DNA of 64,000 nucleotides, from assembly GCF_902497855.1 (NCBI RefSeq), contig NZ_CABVHU010000001.1, forward strand, positions 1 to 64,000, given 5' to 3'. Every line of letters begins with the position of its first letter. The first letter of the stretch is position 1. A model generated the notes under the pieces. It worked only from the letters and a program-made list of their open reading frames with translations. It made no database searches and was not told the origin of the DNA. The stretch comes from Pseudomonas fluorescens (lineage in GTDB: Bacteria; Pseudomonadota; Gammaproteobacteria; Pseudomonadales; Pseudomonadaceae). The position numbers and the translations under genes were made by a program. Positions 62,318-64,000 of the stretch are shown piece after piece.

Positions 62318-63838
62318 CTATGACAATCGCGCGTTGCGTGAAGCCTGGCGAACCTTCCCGTCTTTTGGGTGCGGCCGGATCACTCGCAGGGCAGTAAAGA
62401 CGGCGAAGATCGGCGCGAACGCGAACACGCCAAACAACCATCCCGCAGCGCTCGCCATGCCGACGATGCCTCCGGGATCAGTGAGGCCGGCAAGGTTTGC
62501 CACCATTCCCGCCAGAGCAGCGCCAAGCGCGGTGGCGAACAACTGCACGGTCGTAATCGACGCGGCGGCCAGGTCCTGCTCACCAGCCGGCGCGACTTGA
62601 AATACACGGGTCAGCAGATGCGGCCAAGCCAGGCCCACGCCCAATCCGATTGCGACGAGCGCGAGACAGAGCGGCGTGACCGTCTGCCAACCACCTGCAC
62701 TTTCGGTTCGAATCAAGACGGCAAGCGCCACCATGCCGGTCACTCCAAGGATCGGGCCGGCGAGGATCGCGCGCCTGATGCCTTTACCGCTCGCCCCAGA
62801 GCTTGCGATTGATCCTAGCGTCCAGCCGGCCGCCATGAGCGCGGCGAGATAGCCGGCGGCTAGCGGGGATTGATGGTGGAGGGTCTGGAGGAAAAGCGGC
62901 ACGAAGATCTCGCCACTGGTGACGGCGACTGCAAGCAGCGACATCGTTGCATACAGCGCACCCAGCGCCGATGTGATCCTGAATGCACCAGCTGGCAGCA
63001 GCCTATGGCGGGCGCGGCTTTCCGTCGTTATCAGCAGGGCCGTCAGGAGAGCGGCGGCGGCAAGGCCCAGGATGTTCCACAAGAAGATTGGCGAGACACT
63101 GCCGGCCGAAACGGCGAGCACTGCCAACGTCAGGAAAACCAGCTGGGCGAGCGGAAGCGGCGAGCGTTCCGCTCTTTCAGCGCTGCGCTTGGGCAATACG
63201 ACCGCGGCCAGCAGGGCGAACAATGCTGCGACGGGGACGAGCGACCAAAACGCCGCTCGCCATGCACCCAGTTCAGCGAAGATGCCGCCGACCGCAGGAC
63301 CGATCAGCGTTGCCACCCCCCACATGCCGGATACCAACGCCATCGCACGTGGCCACAAGGCTTCATGGAACACCAGCCGGATCATTGCGTAGGAGAGGGC
63401 GAATAGAAAACCGCCGCCTAATCCCTGAATGAGGCGCCCGACCAGCATGACGGGCATTGATGGCGCAAACGCACACAGGAGCGCGCCGCCCGCAAATACC
63501 AGCGTGGCGATGATGTAGGCGCCGCGCGGCCCCATGCCGATCAGCAACCTCGCCGACAGTGCCGAACCGAGGATGGAGGCCGCGACGAACAGCGTGGTGT
63601 TCCAAGCGTAATAGTCGATGCCGCCGATGTCCCTGACCACTGACGGTAGAATCGTGGTCGCTATGTAGACGTTGATCGCATGAAGGACGACGCCCCCTGC
63701 CAGCGCGAGCGAACGCACGCCATTCGAACCCGACAGCAAGGCGTGCCACCCTGTATCTGAAGAACGGTCATCCAGAGGCGCCCCCACCTCTGGTACGGAT
63801 CGCGAAGGTTGATCAGTTGAGGCGTGATGCTTGTTCAT
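62318..63838 (-). CDS. MFS multidrug exporter (DHA2-like), SoxR-type promoter
   Basis: A 506-residue MFS exporter with about 14 hydrophobic segments. It has TM1-2 LAGGVVLHAINVYIATTILPSVVRDIGG (DHA2-like motif), ALSARLLIGMGPRGAYIIATLVF and GRLIQGLGGGFLFALSYAMIRLVF. ATG 63838 with TGGAG upstream is preferred over 63901. It is divergent from a SoxR-like gene whose box overlaps its promoter. In P. aeruginosa, SoxR likewise controls an MFS exporter among few targets. Confidence 0.88.
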   Translation of the reverse strand: MNKHHASTDQPSRSVPEVGAPLDDRSSDTGWHALLSGSNGVRSLALAGGVVLHAINVYIATTILPSVVRDIGGIDYYAWNTTLFVAASILGSALSARLLIGMGPRGAYIIATLVFAGGALLCAFAPSMPVMLVGRLIQGLGGGFLFALSYAMIRLVFHEALWPRAMALVSGMWGVATLIGPAVGGIFAELGAWRAAFWSLVPVAALFALLAAVVLPKRSAERAERSPLPLAQLVFLTLAVLAVSAGSVSPIFLWNILGLAAAALLTALLITTESRARHRLLPAGAFRITSALGALYATMSLLAVAVTSGEIFVPLFLQTLHHQSPLAAGYLAALMAAGWTLGSIASSGASGKGIRRAILAGPILGVTGMVALAVLIRTESAGGWQTVTPLCLALVAIGLGVGLAWPHLLTRVFQVAPAGEQDLAAASITTVQLFATALGAALAGMVANLAGLTDPGGIVGMASAAGWLFGVFAFAPIFAVFTALRVIRPHPKDGKVRQASRNARLS

Positions 63839-63903
63839 GTCGGCTCCATTTCGAGATTCCATACGCCGCTGCGCATGAGGCTTGCGAAGGCAAACCGACA
63901 TCC

Positions 63904-63934
63904 CTTATAAAACCTCATGTAAAGATGAGGTCAA
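63904..63934 (-). promoter_or_regulatory. SoxR-box promoter with 19-bp spacer, driving the MFS gene
   Basis: On the minus strand TTGACC (63929-63934), exactly 19 nt, then TATAAG (63904-63909). The spacer contains CCTCATGTAAAGATGAGG (63913-63930), which matches the SoxR box CCTCAAGTTAACTTGAGG at 14 of 18 positions with intact CCTCA/TGAGG ends. Confidence 0.8.
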
Positions 63935-63949
63935 GAAGGATTTGAATCC

Positions 63950-64000
63950 ATGATCGATGTGCACGTGCCGCTTTCGGTCGGCGAGCTGGCCCGCCGATGC
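63950..64000 (+). CDS. soxR: SoxR-like MerR regulator, N-terminal fragment cut by window edge
   Basis: The first 17 codons read MIDVHVPLSVGELARRC, the start of a SoxR-type winged helix (LSxGExARR). The divergent MFS gene and SoxR box support the name. The [2Fe-2S] Cys cluster is beyond the window, so the call is not proven here. Confidence 0.6.
   Translation, partial: MIDVHVPLSVGELARRC

Overview
The window looks like chromosome of a Pseudomonas, most likely of the P. fluorescens group. The signs are high-GC coding DNA, several REP/REPIN elements of the Pseudomonas type (core GTAGGAGCCGGCTTGCCGGC), a DUF6124 gene, OprD-type and LamB-type porins, a Fur-controlled TonB siderophore receptor, and dense packing of transport, catabolic and regulatory genes. 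No rRNA, tRNA, CRISPR array or intact insertion sequence was seen. The content is accessory and metabolic rather than housekeeping.

Layout. 0-3.9 kb: hairpin repeats, then a leftward two-gene pair of an ABC-type ATPase and a PIN-like nuclease (possible defence or toxin pair, with an apparent frameshift at the ATPase 3' end), a DUF6124 gene and a gene-poor stretch ending in a REPIN. 3.9-7.9 kb: a membrane acyltransferase-like protein, a REP cluster and a TonB receptor behind a Fur box. 8-18.3 kb: a sugar island, probably for fructose or a related ketose: fructokinase, FrcK-like kinase, FrcB/FrcC/FrcA-type ABC importer, a divergent LacI-type repressor with two perfect palindromic operators, glucose-6-phosphate isomerase and a LamB-type porin. 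Together these would bring the sugar in, phosphorylate it and pass it as glucose-6-phosphate to central metabolism.

19-31.4 kb: two transcription units sharing a promoter motif. The first encodes a ThDP enzyme and an aldehyde dehydrogenase. The second encodes an ArgE-type deacylase, an OprD porin, an MFS carrier, an exported M20 amidohydrolase, a Tat-exported flavin amine oxidase, a c-type cytochrome and an exported RidA, followed by a strong terminator and a LysR regulator. I read this as a periplasmic amide-to-amine-to-imine-to-carbonyl pathway in which the flavoenzyme passes electrons to cytochrome c and RidA hydrolyses the imine. It is the most interesting system in the window.

31.5-45.4 kb: methylmalonate-semialdehyde dehydrogenase, a TetR regulator with duplicated operators, decayed genes (enoyl-CoA hydratase, MerR, MAPEG), a LysR/tautomerase pair, a Mut7-C protein, hydrolases, a TPR protein, a ferritin-like di-iron protein, AraC and TetR regulators, an MFS exporter and a universal stress protein. 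45.7-49.8 kb: a cytoplasmic counterpart of the amine module (FAD oxidase, RidA, YkvI-type transporter, XRE-cupin regulator). 49.8-56.9 kb: a complete RND efflux system with a divergent outer-membrane lipoprotein and TetR regulator. 56.4-64 kb: a MerR/DUF2938 pair with a textbook 19-bp-spacer promoter, GrpB, a YjaB-like acetyltransferase, an APH(3')-II-like kinase, a LuxR/GMC oxidoreductase pair, and an MFS exporter divergent from the start of a SoxR-like gene cut by the window edge.
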